Origin: Noviherbaspirillum sedimenti | Lineage (GTDB): Bacteria; Pseudomonadota; Gammaproteobacteria; Burkholderiales; Burkholderiaceae_D | Length of the DNA: 64,000 nt | Reading direction: 5' to 3' | Assembly (NCBI RefSeq): GCF_003590835.1 | Contig: NZ_QYUQ01000002.1 | Location: 4,278,001 to 4,342,000 of the forward strand | In this document: positions 26,105 through 36,104 of the stretch, one piece after another | Position numbering within the stretch: position 1 is the first letter of the stretch | Layout: every line of letters starts with the position of its first letter | Notes under the pieces: model-generated | Seen by the model: the letters and a program-made list of their open reading frames with translations, nothing else | What the model was told of the DNA's origin: nothing | Databases searched by the model: none | Made by a program: the position numbers and the translations under genes

Positions 26105-27903
26105 GGCTGGACTTGCAGGCGTATCAGGGTGTTTTTCAGGGTGTCGTTTTGCGGATCCTTGATGCGGGCGTCGCGCCAGAATTTTTGTGCATCCTCCTTC
26201 TGGCCCTTGACCCACAGGACTTCACCCAGGTGCACCGCGATCTCGACGTCCGGACGCAGCGCAAAGGCACGCCGCAGCGTGTCCTCGGCTTCCTTCAGGC
26301 GGCCCATGCGGAACTGCACCCAGCCCATGCTATCCAGGATGAAGGGATCTTCCGGCGCCAGTGCGAGCGCCTTGCCGATCAATGCGAAGGCTTCCGGCAA
26401 GCGCATATTGCGGTCTGCCAGCGAATAGCCGAGGGCATTGTAGGCATGCTGATTTTTTGGCGCTTGCGCGATCACCTTGCGCAGGTTGCGCTCCATCAGG
26501 CCGAGCTGGTTGGCTTTTTCCGCCAGCATCGCCTGGTCGTACAGCAGGTCGACATTGTTCGGGTAGCGCCTGAGGCCGCTGTCGAGCACCGCCAGCGCAT
26601 CCGGCAGACGGCCGGCATCGCGCAGGATTTGCGCTTCAGCAATCAGCACCTGCGTTTGCTCGCGTTCCTCCTGCGGATTCAGATCCAGCAGGACCTTGCG
26701 CGCGCCGATCAGGTCGCCGCGGCTGGCAAGCAGTTGCGCACGGCGGATTTGCGCGCCAACGTAAGCTTCGCCTGGATCGATCTGCGCCAGCCACTTGAGT
26801 GCGGCTTCGGTATCCTTGCGTTCCTCGGCCAGTTGTGACATCAACAACAGGGCCTGACTGGGGTCGCGCTCCTCGTCAGGCCGGGCGCTCAGCAGGTCAA
26901 GGTAGCTGCCGAGATATTTTTCGGCGGCCGGGTTGTCGCGGGTTTGCGCCGACAGGACGCCGAGAGCGTACAGCGTGGTCAAATCCTGCGGCTGGTCCTT
27001 CAGCAGCAGTTCGAACTGGCTGCGCGCTTCGCCATACTGTTTTTGCTCGACCAGCAGGCGTGCCAGCGCCAGCCGGGCTTCACGCGCCTTCGGGTAGCTG
27101 TCCAGGTAGGCGATCAGCGACTTGCTGGCCTCGGCCTTGTCGGTCGTGACCAGCGCCACCGTCAGCGCGGCCAGTTCGGATTCCGGTTTGGCCGCTTGCG
27201 CGGCCAGCGCTTCCTGACGCGCGCGGTCGCTGTCGCCGATCGCCAGCGCGCCTTGCGCCAGCACCAGACGGGTTTCCGGCGTGGCAAGGTAGGGCGTCAG
27301 TACCTGTTCCAGCATGGCGAAGCCGGCCGCCTTGTCCTTGGTACGCGCCAGTAAGCGCTGGATCTGGAACATCAGCATGGTGCGCGAGGCCGCCGGAATG
27401 TCTTGCAGCCTTTGCGCGAAAATCGGACCGGCTTCGGCCAGGCTGTCGGACAGCATCACGAAGCCGAGGAAATACTGGGTGGCCTGTTCCGAATCGGGCG
27501 CCAGCGTGCGCCAGACGCGGATTGCCGCCAGCGCTTCATCGTGCCGCTTGGCCGACAGGGCGATTTCCATGGCGCGCTGCGCCAGGCGCGGATCGCGCGT
27601 TTGCTGCGCCATGGCCATGCTGGCGACATAGGCGGTTTTCCAGTCGCCGCGCTGGGCGGCGATTTCAACGGTCAGCAACTTGTACAGGATATCCGGGCTC
27701 AAGGCCACCGGCGGCAGCGTCGCGGCGGATTCGGTTTGTCCGGTCTGCAGCATCCTGCGCAATTGCGCAGGCGTGGCGATGCGCTGTTTGGGCGTGGCAA
27801 CGACCGTTTCCGACTTTTCGGATTGCGCCGCAGGCGGCGCGGTCATGGAGGCGCAGGCCGACATCAGCAGCGACAGCGTTACAATGGCGGGGGCGTTTTT
27901 CAA
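26101..27903 (-). CDS. TPR-repeat lipoprotein
   Basis: The 600-aa product has a lipoprotein signal (SLLMSACAS, Cys at 17) and many tetratricopeptide repeats, for example AYNALGYSLADRNMRLPEAF (about residues 490-509) and DSMGWVQFRMGRLKEAEDTL. It is probably anchored in the outer membrane and scaffolds envelope protein assembly, as inferred from its fold and lolB linkage. The start is TTG at 27903 with AGGA seven bases upstream; the frame is closed by a TGA just before it and contains no ATG in between. Confidence 0.88.
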   Translation of the reverse strand: MKNAPAIVTLSLLMSACASMTAPPAAQSEKSETVVATPKQRIATPAQLRRMLQTGQTESAATLPPVALSPDILYKLLTVEIAAQRGDWKTAYVASMAMAQQTRDPRLAQRAMEIALSAKRHDEALAAIRVWRTLAPDSEQATQYFLGFVMLSDSLAEAGPIFAQRLQDIPAASRTMLMFQIQRLLARTKDKAAGFAMLEQVLTPYLATPETRLVLAQGALAIGDSDRARQEALAAQAAKPESELAALTVALVTTDKAEASKSLIAYLDSYPKAREARLALARLLVEQKQYGEARSQFELLLKDQPQDLTTLYALGVLSAQTRDNPAAEKYLGSYLDLLSARPDEERDPSQALLLMSQLAEERKDTEAALKWLAQIDPGEAYVGAQIRRAQLLASRGDLIGARKVLLDLNPQEEREQTQVLIAEAQILRDAGRLPDALAVLDSGLRRYPNNVDLLYDQAMLAEKANQLGLMERNLRKVIAQAPKNQHAYNALGYSLADRNMRLPEAFALIGKALALAPEDPFILDSMGWVQFRMGRLKEAEDTLRRAFALRPDVEIAVHLGEVLWVKGQKEDAQKFWRDARIKDPQNDTLKNTLIRLQVQP

Positions 27904-28043
27904 GGATCGGTCCTGTCAAATAGGGCTGAATGGCATTCTACGCCCAACCGGCGCCATTTGCGCACCCGTGGCCGCGGCATGAATAGCCGGCGCATGCCAG
28001 CCGATCAAGTTTCAAGAAGTGTAAAAAAGGATCAAGATTTCCC

Positions 28044-28865
28044 ATGCCTGAATTGCCGGAAGTGGAAGTAACCCGGCGCGGCGTCGCGCCCCATGTCGAA
28101 GGTCAGACGGTCAGCGGCGTGGTGCTGCGGCACAGCGGTCTGCGCTGGCCGTTTCCGCCCGATCTCGACCATTTGCTGGTCGGGCGCACGGTGCGTGCTA
28201 CCGGGCGGCGCGGCAAGTACCTGTTGCTGCGCTTCGATCATGGCACCCTGATCATTCATCTCGGCATGTCCGGTCACATCCGCATCCTGCCGGCGGCGAC
28301 GCCGCCGCAAAAGCACGATCATGTCGACCTGGTGCTGGGAGCGCAGGCCTTGCGCCTGACCGATCCGCGCCGCTTCGGCGCCGTACTCTGGCATGACGCC
28401 GGGGAGGGCGATGTGGACGAGCATATCCTGCTGCGGCATCTGGGCGTCGAGCCGCTCGAGGCCGGCTTCACGGCCGAATTGCTGCACCGGATGACGCGCG
28501 GCCGTAGCGCGCCGATCAAGCAAGTGTTGCTGGCTGGCGACATTGTCGTGGGCGTCGGCAATATCTATGCTTCCGAAAGCCTGTTCAAGGCCCGTATCCA
28601 TCCGAAGACGGCGGCCGGACGCATCAGCCTGGCGCGCTATGCCTTGCTGGCGGACGCCATCCGCGAAACGCTGGCAGCGGCCATTGTGCAGGGCGGCAGC
28701 AGCCTGCGCGACTTCATCAATGTCAATGGCCAATCCGGCTACTTCCAGCAGAGCTATTTCGTCTACAGCCGCGCCGGCCTGCCGTGCCGCGTCTGCGGCA
28801 AGCCGGTGCGGCAGATCCAGCAGGGGCAGCGCTCGACCTTTTACTGTGTAAATTGTCAAAAGTGA
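28044..28865 (+). CDS. mutM: Formamidopyrimidine-DNA glycosylase
   Basis: MutM removes 8-oxoguanine and FAPy lesions. The 273-aa enzyme starts with the catalytic [12 protein letters not shown] (Pro2 nucleophile, Glu3). It has the [11 protein letters not shown] segment (residues 53-63, catalytic Lys57) and the [10 protein letters not shown] helix-two-turn-helix (about 170-179). The C-terminal zinc finger has C-x2-C (CRVC) and C-x2-C (CVNC) pairs. It is transcribed with a dynamin-like gene and mutY, so two GO-system enzymes are close together. Confidence 0.98.
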   Translation: MPELPEVEVTRRGVAPHVEGQTVSGVVLRHSGLRWPFPPDLDHLLVGRTVRATGRRGKYLLLRFDHGTLIIHLGMSGHIRILPAATPPQKHDHVDLVLGAQALRLTDPRRFGAVLWHDAGEGDVDEHILLRHLGVEPLEAGFTAELLHRMTRGRSAPIKQVLLAGDIVVGVGNIYASESLFKARIHPKTAAGRISLARYALLADAIRETLAAAIVQGGSSLRDFINVNGQSGYFQQSYFVYSRAGLPCRVCGKPVRQIQQGQRSTFYCVNCQK

Positions 28866-30850
28866 TGGCGAATGCTAGTGTAGCGAGACAAAAGAATGAA
28901 TCCGGGGAACGCGTGAGCCATCTGATACAAAAATTTCAAGAATATAGTGGCTGGCGCAGCAGCGTAGTCGATGCGCTGGCGCGCTACCAGGACTGGATTG
29001 TCGCTGCCGGGCTCTCCGATGCCGCCTGTGAACAGCGCCTGGCGCAGTTGCGGGGGCGGCTGACCGATGACAAGTTGTCGATTGCCTTCGTCGCCGAATT
29101 CTCGCGCGGTAAATCCGAACTGATCAACGCCATCTTTTTCGCCGATTATGGCCAGCGCATCCTGCCGTCGTCGGCCGGCCGCACCACCATGTGCCCGACC
29201 GAGCTCTTGTACGATGAAACCTTCCCGCCCTGCATCCGCCTGCTGCCGATCGAAACCCGCGCCGAGGCGCTGTCGACTTCCGACCTGAAGGAACAGAACC
29301 AGGTATGGACCGTGCTGCCGCTGGATATCCAGTCAGGCGAGGGCATGCTGGAAGCATTCAGGCAAGTGAGCCTGTCCAAGCGCGTGCCGCTCGAGGAGGC
29401 GCAGCGCTATGGCTTGTACGACGAGGATGACCCGGAACAGCAGCAGACGGTGGGCGCCGATGGCCTGGTCGAAATCTCGCAGTGGCGCCATGCGATTGTC
29501 AATTTCCCCCATCCCCTGCTCAAGCAGGGCCTGATCATCATCGATACCCCCGGCCTGAATGCCATCGGCACCGAGCCGGAATTGACCCTGAACCTGATTC
29601 CGAACGCCCATGCGGTCTTGTTCGTCCTGGCCGCCGACACCGGCGTGACCCGGAGCGACATCGATGTCTGGCGCAACCATATCGGCGGCGGCGCCGGCCG
29701 CCTGGCAGTGCTGAACAAGATCGACAGCATGTGGGATGAATTGCGCTCGCCCGAAGAAGTGGCGCGGCAGATTGCCCGGCAGGTGGCCTCGGTGGCGCAG
29801 ACCCTGGGTATTGAAGAACAGCAGATTTTCCCGGTGTCCGCGCAAAAGGGCCTGGTTGCCAAGATCAACCGCGACGCCCCCTTGCTGGCGAAAAGCCGGA
29901 TCATGCAACTGGAGCAGGCGCTGTCGCAGGAATTGCTGCCGGCCAGGCAAGGCATCATTCGCGCCCAGTTATCCAGCGAGTTTCGTGAACTGGCCGGCGC
30001 CCGCCAGACCCTGCTGGCGGCACGCACCCGCAACGTCGTCGAGCAACTGGTCGAGTTGAAGAGTTTGCGTGGCAAGAACCAGAACATCATTGCCCACATG
30101 ATGAAGCGCATCGAGATGGAAAAGCGCGAATTCGACACCAGCCTGGTCATGCTGCAAAGCACGCGCTCGGTATTTGCCCGGCTGTCGGCGAACGTCTACG
30201 CCCACCTCGGCATCGGCGTGCTCAAGCAGGACGTTCGCAAGGCCGCCGCAGCGATGGAACGCAGCATGTTCTCGGCGGGGTTCCGCGAATCGGTGAACGG
30301 CTTTTTCGATGCCACCCGCGACAATCTCTGGCAATCCGGCCACAAGATCGACGAAGTCGCCGAAATGATGACGGTGATGTACCGCAAATTCTCCACCGAG
30401 CATGGCCTGGCGCTGACCACGCCGATGCCATTTTCACTGAAAAAATATCGCGACGAACTTGACCAGATCGAGGCGGTCTATCACAAGCAGTTTGGCGCCG
30501 CCGCGCTGTTGACCACGCACCAGGCCGTCCTGATGCGCAAATTTTTCGATTCGATCGCCTCGCGCGTCAAGCACATTTTGTTGCAAGCCAATCGCGATGT
30601 CGACGCCTGGCTCAAGGTGGTGATGGCGCCGCTGGACGCGCAAATCCGCGAACACAAGCTGCAATTGAAACAGCGCCAGAAATCGGTCGAACGAATTTTC
30701 GAGGCGACCGACAGCCTGGAAGAGAAGATTACCTCCTTCGAGCAGATGCAGGCCGAACTGGCCCGGCAGCTGCAGGCCTTGCGCGCGCTGGAAGCCGGGC
30801 TGGCACAGGCGATCGCGAGCGACATGCCAACGCTTGCGGCCGCTGCATAA
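28865..30850 (+). CDS. Dynamin-like GTPase
   Basis: The 661-aa protein has a dynamin-type GTPase domain. The P-loop is AEFSRGKSELINA (about residues 79-91), with Ala in place of the usual first Gly. DTPGLNA (G3) and LNKIDSMWD (G4) follow. The remainder is helical, with a coiled coil near the C-terminus (residues about 600-640). Bacterial dynamin-like proteins remodel or protect membranes; this one has no obvious transmembrane hairpin. The ATG at 28865 shares its A with the mutM TGA; a GTG at 28913 is an alternative. Confidence 0.85.
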   Translation: MANASVARQKNESGERVSHLIQKFQEYSGWRSSVVDALARYQDWIVAAGLSDAACEQRLAQLRGRLTDDKLSIAFVAEFSRGKSELINAIFFADYGQRILPSSAGRTTMCPTELLYDETFPPCIRLLPIETRAEALSTSDLKEQNQVWTVLPLDIQSGEGMLEAFRQVSLSKRVPLEEAQRYGLYDEDDPEQQQTVGADGLVEISQWRHAIVNFPHPLLKQGLIIIDTPGLNAIGTEPELTLNLIPNAHAVLFVLAADTGVTRSDIDVWRNHIGGGAGRLAVLNKIDSMWDELRSPEEVARQIARQVASVAQTLGIEEQQIFPVSAQKGLVAKINRDAPLLAKSRIMQLEQALSQELLPARQGIIRAQLSSEFRELAGARQTLLAARTRNVVEQLVELKSLRGKNQNIIAHMMKRIEMEKREFDTSLVMLQSTRSVFARLSANVYAHLGIGVLKQDVRKAAAAMERSMFSAGFRESVNGFFDATRDNLWQSGHKIDEVAEMMTVMYRKFSTEHGLALTTPMPFSLKKYRDELDQIEAVYHKQFGAAALLTTHQAVLMRKFFDSIASRVKHILLQANRDVDAWLKVVMAPLDAQIREHKLQLKQRQKSVERIFEATDSLEEKITSFEQMQAELARQLQALRALEAGLAQAIASDMPTLAAAA

Positions 30851-30879
30851 ATTTCGCAGTAAAAATTGAACCCTTATCG

Positions 30880-32004
30880 ATGAAACGTGTTGTTCCCGCG
30901 CCGGCCGCAGGCGATGGCCGGCAATTCGCCGACCCCACATTTTCCGCCACGGTAATTGCCTGGCAAAAGCAGCATGGCCGCCATGCGCTGCCCTGGCAAA
31001 ATACCCGCGACGCCTACCGCATCTGGCTGTCTGAAATCATGCTGCAGCAGACCCAGGTGAGCGCAGTGATTCCCTATTACCTGCGCTTCCTGCAGCGTTT
31101 CCCCGACGTCGCGAGCCTGGCGGCGGCGCCGGTCGAGGACGTCATGGCGCACTGGAGCGGGCTGGGTTATTACACCCGGGCACGCAACCTGCATCGCTGC
31201 GCGCAGCGGGTGGTCGCCGAACATGGCGGCAACTTCCCGGCCGATCCCGCGATGCTGGCGGAGCTGCCCGGCATCGGCCGCTCGACCGCGGCGGCGATTG
31301 CGGCATTCGCCTGCGGCGCGCGCGCGGCCATCCTCGACGGCAACGTCAAGCGGGTGTTCGCGCGGGTGTTCGGCATTGACGGCTATCCCGGCGAGAAAAA
31401 GGTCGAGGATGCGTTGTGGCTGCGCGCCGAGGCGCTGCTGCCGCAGGCGGATATGACGGCGTACACCCAGGGCCTGATGGATCTCGGCGCCACTGTCTGC
31501 GCGCGCAGCCGGCCGGCGTGTCCCGCCTGTCCGCTGGCGACGCGCTGTGTCGCCTTCAATACCCTGCGCACAGCAGAGCTGCCGGTGCGCAAGCCGAAAA
31601 AGGCGGTGCCGCAAAAACACGCGGCGCTGCTGGTCATCCTGCACGAGGGGCAGGTATTGCTGCAGCAACGGCCCGAAACCGGCATCTGGGGCGGCCTGCT
31701 GTCGCTGCCGGAAGTGGGCGGTTTTACGCCGCTGGAAAATAATGCCGATGCGCTGCCGGCCCTGGCCGAACATGCGCTATTGCAGGCGGCGGCGCCTTAT
31801 GGCGTGGCCGAAGGCAGCGAGCGGTTGCCGGTCATCGTTCACGTTTTTACGCATTTCAAGCTGCATATCACGCCCTACCGCGTGCGCCTGGCGCGCCGTT
31901 TGCCCATGGTGGCGCAGGACGGCCATGTCTGGCTGGCGGCGTCGCAGCTGGCGCAGGCGCCATTGCCGGCGCCGGTCAAGAAACTCTTGCTCGGGATCGC
32001 CTGA
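30880..32004 (+). CDS. mutY: A/G-specific adenine glycosylase
   Basis: MutY removes adenine mispaired with 8-oxoG. The 374-aa protein has the LPWQNTRDAYRIWLSEIMLQ start (residues 37-56), the helix-hairpin-helix LPGIGRSTAAA with catalytic Asp in the following segment, the [4Fe-4S] cluster ligands C-x6-C-x2-C-x5-C (CARSRPACPACPLATRC, about 207-223) and a C-terminal Nudix-like domain that senses 8-oxoG. It is 29 bases after the dynamin-like gene. Confidence 0.97.
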   Translation: MKRVVPAPAAGDGRQFADPTFSATVIAWQKQHGRHALPWQNTRDAYRIWLSEIMLQQTQVSAVIPYYLRFLQRFPDVASLAAAPVEDVMAHWSGLGYYTRARNLHRCAQRVVAEHGGNFPADPAMLAELPGIGRSTAAAIAAFACGARAAILDGNVKRVFARVFGIDGYPGEKKVEDALWLRAEALLPQADMTAYTQGLMDLGATVCARSRPACPACPLATRCVAFNTLRTAELPVRKPKKAVPQKHAALLVILHEGQVLLQQRPETGIWGGLLSLPEVGGFTPLENNADALPALAEHALLQAAAPYGVAEGSERLPVIVHVFTHFKLHITPYRVRLARRLPMVAQDGHVWLAASQLAQAPLPAPVKKLLLGIA

Positions 32005-32030
32005 CTATAGGGCCGGATTACAGGGTCTGA

Positions 32031-32687
32031 CTACAGGATTTTGTGCTGCTGGAGATACTGGTGGATGATTGCCAGGCGGGCTGGTGCATCTTCCAGTTCC
32101 AGCAGCTTTTGCCGGGCCTTGAGCGGAATCGGCAGGATCTCGCTCCAGCGGTTGGCGACCCAGCCGCTCTGGTCGAATTGCAGCGGCGCAGCGATGGGAT
32201 TGACGAACGCTTCTCCCTGTTCGGCACGGCCCTTGGCCTGGATCGCCGCGGCGATGGTTTTCAGCGCCTTGGCGCAGCTGAGATGCGCATCGCTGACTGC
32301 TTGCGTAGGGGCGTCGGCGGTGATCATCTCGATACGCGCTTCGAGCAGCTCGCTGGCTTGCCGGCGCGTTTCGAGAATGCGGAAGCGCTCGCCGCCACGC
32401 GTGCGCAGCAGCAGTACGCCCGGCTGGTCCATGTCCCAGTCGGTGATGTGGGCAAGACAGCCGACGCCTTCCGGCTCGGCGGCGGTTCCGACTTCCTGGC
32501 CCGCCTTGATCAGCACCACGCCGAAGGGCGTCTCGCGCTTCATGCAGTCGCGTACCATGTCGACGTAGCGCGTCTCGAACACCTTGAGCGGCAGCACGCC
32601 GCCGGGGAACAGCACGGTCTGTAGTGGAAACAGCGGCAGCCAGTCATCCGCCTGGGAGCGAATCAGCGAGAGGTGGGAAGATGCCAT
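32031..32687 (-). CDS. LON N-terminal substrate-binding domain protein
   Basis: The 218-aa protein consists of a Lon-type N-terminal domain only, with LFPLQTVLFPGGVLPLKVFE (residues 19-38) and GCLAHITDWDMDQPG. There is no AAA+ or protease domain, so it is not Lon itself. Stand-alone LON-domain proteins have no settled function in bacteria. It converges with mutY and lies upstream in the same direction as no close partner. Confidence 0.9.
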   Translation of the reverse strand: MASSHLSLIRSQADDWLPLFPLQTVLFPGGVLPLKVFETRYVDMVRDCMKRETPFGVVLIKAGQEVGTAAEPEGVGCLAHITDWDMDQPGVLLLRTRGGERFRILETRRQASELLEARIEMITADAPTQAVSDAHLSCAKALKTIAAAIQAKGRAEQGEAFVNPIAAPLQFDQSGWVANRWSEILPIPLKARQKLLELEDAPARLAIIHQYLQQHKIL

Positions 32688-32703
32688 GGAATGTGCGTGG
32701 GGA

Positions 32704-33567
32704 CTAGGCGAGTTCGCGATGCCGCAACACCACCCGCTCGGTTTGCTGGAAATGTCTTGCCAGTTGTTCGACCATATAGACGGAGCGGTGCTGGCCGCCG
32801 GTGCAGCCGATCGCCACCGTCAGGTAGCTGCGGTTGTCGTTCTTGAAGGCAGGCAGCCATTTTTCGACGAACTTGCGAATGTCGGCATACAGGTCGGTGG
32901 CTTCCGGTTGCGCCTGGAGAAAGGCGATGACCGGTTCATCCCTGCCGCTGAAAGGCCGCAGCGCCAGGTCGTAATACGGATTGGGCAGTACCCGCACATC
33001 GAACACCAGGTCGGCGTCGAGCGGCACGCCGAACTTGAAGGCGAAGGACTCGAACAGCAGGGTCAGCGGCGCCTTTTCGGATTCCACCAGTTCCTTGACC
33101 CAGGCGCGCAGCTTGTTGGCCGACAGCCCGGAAGTATCGATCACGTGGCCCAGTTTTTCGATCGAGCCCAGCATTTCGCGCTCGCGCAGGATGCATTCGG
33201 AAAGGGTGGGACGGTCGGCGGGATTCTGGTCGGCGCGCAACCGGTGCGACAGCGGATGGCTGCGGCGGGTTTCGGAAAAACGGTTGATCAGCGATTCGGT
33301 CTTGGCGGTCAGGAACAGCACCTTGACGTCGTGGCCTTCATCTTTCAGGCGCTTGATATCGGCCGGCAGGCCGGCCAGCGAATCGGCGCTGCGCGCATCC
33401 ACCGCCACCGCCAGATTGGCGGCGCCTTCCTGCATGCGGGTGTCGACCAGCGCGCGCAACAGCGTTGGCGGCAAGTTGTCGACGCAAAAGTAGCCCGCGT
33501 CTTCGAGGGCGTTCAGGCAGACGGATTTGCCCGATCCGGAGATGCCGGTAATGAGTATGATGCGCAT
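32704..33567 (-). CDS. rapZ: RNase adapter protein RapZ
   Basis: The 287-aa protein has a P-loop GISGSGKSVCLNALEDAGY (residues 8-26), an additional DTSGLS motif and the C-terminal CTGGQHRSVYMVEQLARHF segment. RapZ links glucosamine-6-phosphate sensing and small-RNA decay in enterobacteria. In betaproteobacteria it travels with hprK and ptsN, as here. It is 34 bases downstream of hprK. Confidence 0.96.
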   Translation of the reverse strand: MRIILITGISGSGKSVCLNALEDAGYFCVDNLPPTLLRALVDTRMQEGAANLAVAVDARSADSLAGLPADIKRLKDEGHDVKVLFLTAKTESLINRFSETRRSHPLSHRLRADQNPADRPTLSECILREREMLGSIEKLGHVIDTSGLSANKLRAWVKELVESEKAPLTLLFESFAFKFGVPLDADLVFDVRVLPNPYYDLALRPFSGRDEPVIAFLQAQPEATDLYADIRKFVEKWLPAFKNDNRSYLTVAIGCTGGQHRSVYMVEQLARHFQQTERVVLRHRELA

Positions 33568-33600
33568 GACAGAATCATACCATCATGCGCTTGATCGATA

Positions 33601-34539
33601 TCAGTCGCTGTCCATGGCTTTTTGCTGCCGGTCCATGAATTCCTTGAGGGTGTCGATGCCGCGCAATTGCAGGATGGTATTGCGTACCGCGGCCTCCAGC
33701 AGCACCGCAAGGTTGCGGCCGGCTTCGACAGGAATGATGACCTTGCGAATCGGCAGGCCCAGCACTTCCTCGGTTTGCGAATGCAGCGGCAATCGCTCGT
33801 AATTTTCTTCCAGGGTCTTGCGGCGCACCAGGTGGACGATCAGCTTCAGGCGCATCTTGCGGCGCACCGCGGTTTCGCCGAAGATGGTCTTGATGTCGAG
33901 CAGGCCCAGGCCGCGCACTTCCAGCAGGTTTTGCAGCAGCGGTGGGCAGCGTCCCTCGATCATGTTGGGGGCGATGCGGGCGAATTCGACGACGTCGTCG
34001 GCCACCAGGCCGTGGCTGCGCGAAATCAGTTCCAGGCCGAGTTCGCTCTTGCCCAGGCCCGACTCGCCGGTAATCAGCACGCCTACGCCCAGCACATCCA
34101 TGAACACGCCATGCATGGTAATGCGCTGCGCCAGTTTTTTCGACAGGTACACGCGCAGGTAATCGATCACCTGCGCGGCCGGCAGCGGCGTCGAAAATAG
34201 CGGGATGTTGTGTTCTTCGCACACCTCGATGAATACCGGCGGCGTTTCCAGTCCCTGCGCCACCACGAAGGCCGGCGGGTTGCCGGCGACCAGTTCGGTG
34301 ATCAGACGGTTGCGGCCGTTGGGCGACAGGCGCTTGTAATAATCGATCTCCTGGTGGCCGAAGACCTGGATGCGGCCGGGATGGACCAGGTTCAGGTGGC
34401 CGACCTGGTCGGCGGCAGAGGCGGCGTCGCCCGAAATCAGCTTTTCGCCCCCGGGGAATCCGGCAAACCATCCCAGTTCGAGGTGTTCGCGGTTTTCATC
34501 GAAGAGCTCCTGGATGGACAGGGGAGTAGAAGCGGGCAT
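33601..34539 (-). CDS. hprK: HPr kinase/phosphorylase
   Basis: HprK phosphorylates Ser of HPr-like proteins (NPr) and reverses it. The 312-aa protein has the Walker [16 protein letters not shown] (about residues 152-166) and the family signature [15 protein letters not shown] (about 206-220). The C-terminal [14 protein letters not shown] region is present as [16 protein letters not shown]. The ATG at 34539 is used; the longer TTG start at 34563 is unlikely. It lies between ptsN and rapZ. Confidence 0.97.
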   Translation of the reverse strand: MPASTPLSIQELFDENREHLELGWFAGFPGGEKLISGDAASAADQVGHLNLVHPGRIQVFGHQEIDYYKRLSPNGRNRLITELVAGNPPAFVVAQGLETPPVFIEVCEEHNIPLFSTPLPAAQVIDYLRVYLSKKLAQRITMHGVFMDVLGVGVLITGESGLGKSELGLELISRSHGLVADDVVEFARIAPNMIEGRCPPLLQNLLEVRGLGLLDIKTIFGETAVRRKMRLKLIVHLVRRKTLEENYERLPLHSQTEEVLGLPIRKVIIPVEAGRNLAVLLEAAVRNTILQLRGIDTLKEFMDRQQKAMDSD

Positions 34540-34588
34540 GATGGAGAACTGGAGCGGGGACAAGGGCTAACCTGGCCTGGTTGCAGGA

Positions 34589-35062
34589 TTACGCTTCGTG
34601 GCTGATGCTGGAGCGCCAGCCGACGATCCGGTTGAAGACAGAGACCGGATCGGGATCGGCCGCCAGCGCTGCGCGCAAGGCGTCGTCGGAAAACATTTCG
34701 GCGATTTCCGAGAGGATTTCCAGGTGCTGTTGCGTGACATTGGCCGGCATCAGCAGGAAGATCAGCAGGTTGACCGGCTGGCCATCGGGCGATTCAAAGG
34801 GAATCGGCTCGGCCAGCCGCACGAAGGCCGCCATCGGCGCCTTCAAATCCTTGATGCGGCCATGCGGCACGGCGACACCGTGGCCCAGGCCGGTCGAGCC
34901 GAGCCGTTCGCGGGCGAACAGGTTTTCCGAGACGACCGAGCGCGCAATGCCGCAGTTGTTTTCAAAAATCAGTCCGGCTTGCTCGAAGGCGCGCTTTTTG
35001 CTGGAGACTTCCAGGCCAAGCACGACGTTTGCGGGCAACAGGATTTTAGCGAGATTGGTCAT
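34589..35062 (-). CDS. ptsN: PTS IIA-like nitrogen-regulatory protein PtsN
   Basis: The 157-aa EIIA-Ntr protein has the phosphorylated histidine in GLGHGVAVPHGRIKD (His at about residue 67). It receives phosphate from NPr and regulates potassium and nitrogen functions. It begins the ptsN-hprK-rapZ operon. In many relatives rpoN and hpf lie just upstream; here queF lies upstream instead, and a strong promoter precedes ptsN. Confidence 0.96.
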   Translation of the reverse strand: MTNLAKILLPANVVLGLEVSSKKRAFEQAGLIFENNCGIARSVVSENLFARERLGSTGLGHGVAVPHGRIKDLKAPMAAFVRLAEPIPFESPDGQPVNLLIFLLMPANVTQQHLEILSEIAEMFSDDALRAALAADPDPVSVFNRIVGWRSSISHEA

Positions 35063-35107
35063 GGCATACTGAAATTGGTGCGGCGCACAAATACGGCGTC
35101 GAGGCAA

Positions 35108-35135
35108 ATTATAGGCCGGTTTTGGGCTTGTGCAA
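35108..35135 (-). promoter_or_regulatory. Promoter of ptsN-hprK-rapZ
   Basis: On the minus strand TTGCAC (35130-35135) and TATAAT (35108-35113) are 16 bases apart. The -10 hexamer is perfect. It lies 46 bases before the ptsN ATG. The resulting leader is short and unstructured. Strength is inferred from match to the sigma-70 consensus. Confidence 0.75.
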
Positions 35136-35249
35136 TCCCAATTTTCCGCTTGTTGGAAATGTGTCTAAAAAAAGCCGCAGGCATGCTTGACGGTTTCATC
35201 ATATGCATGAGTCCGCTTCGGGCTTGCGGGACACCAAAGTAGTTAGTGT

Positions 35250-36104
35250 TCACTGTCGTGCATGGCGTGAATTTGCAGGGGGCTGCCCGGTGCTGAAATT
35301 GCTGCGCCAGGGGTTGATGTCGAGGCCGCCGCGGCGCGTATAGCGTGCGTACACCGACAATTTCTGCGGGCGGCACTGGCGCAGGATATCCATGAAAATA
35401 CGCTCGACGCATTGCTCGTGGAATTCGTTGTGCTCGCGAAATCCGATCAGGTAACGCAACAAGCCTTCCTGGTCGATTTGCGCGCCGACATAGCGGATTT
35501 GCACGCTGCCCCAGTCCGGCTGGCCAGTCACCAGGCAATTCGATTTGAGCAGGTGCGACACCAGGCTTTCCTCGACATCGGCTTCGTCGTGCCGGGCGCT
35601 CAGCAAGGACGGATCGGGTCGGTACTCCGTTACCTCGATATCCAGGCGGTCGAGCAGCAAACCGCTCAATTCCCCCATCCGCAATTCGCCGAAGGCTTCC
35701 GGCAAGGTCAGCGCCACCTGCACCGGTGCGCCGAAGCCGCTGGATAAATCGGCGCGCAGCAGTGCCACCAGGGCGTCTGGGCTCGCCAGGCGGGTCTGGT
35801 TGAAGGAATTCAGGTAAAGCTTGAACGACTTGGATTCGATGATGTTGGGCGAATCGGCCGGCACGCTGAAGGTGGCGATGGCAACCTGCGGCTTGCCGCG
35901 GGCATTGAGCCAGGATACTTCATAGGCATTCCAGATATCCATGCCAAAAAACGGCAGGGTGCCGGCAATACCCAGTTCGGCGCGCTTTTCCGCGCGCGCG
36001 ATCGGAAAAAGCAGCGAAGGATCGTATTCGCTGCGGTAAGTGGCCGGCTTGCCCAGTGGCGAAGCGGCGGCGATGCTGACATCGGACATGCTGGTTTCTT
36101 CCAT
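35250..36104 (-). CDS. queF: NADPH-dependent 7-cyano-7-deazaguanine reductase QueF
   Basis: QueF reduces preQ0 to preQ1 in queuosine synthesis. The 284-aa product is the long, bimodular type: the motif [12 protein letters not shown] (about residues 89-100) sits in the N-terminal module. The catalytic Cys is in [12 protein letters not shown] (about 189-200), and the [10 protein letters not shown] segment (about 226-235) belongs to the C-terminal module. Its ATG overlaps the ilvA TGA by one base; MSDVSIA at 36089 is an alternative start. Confidence 0.94.
   Translation of the reverse strand: MEETSMSDVSIAAASPLGKPATYRSEYDPSLLFPIARAEKRAELGIAGTLPFFGMDIWNAYEVSWLNARGKPQVAIATFSVPADSPNIIESKSFKLYLNSFNQTRLASPDALVALLRADLSSGFGAPVQVALTLPEAFGELRMGELSGLLLDRLDIEVTEYRPDPSLLSARHDEADVEESLVSHLLKSNCLVTGQPDWGSVQIRYVGAQIDQEGLLRYLIGFREHNEFHEQCVERIFMDILRQCRPQKLSVYARYTRRGGLDINPWRSNFSTGQPPANSRHARQ

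Noticed and set aside
32031..32687. Lon protease
   Set aside because: Only the N-terminal LON domain is present; the ATPase and Ser-Lys protease domains are missing and the length is 218 residues.
35063..35249. Possible residual hpf gene between queF and ptsN
   Set aside because: No frame resembling the ribosome hibernation factor is found on either strand; the interval contains a promoter and non-coding sequence.
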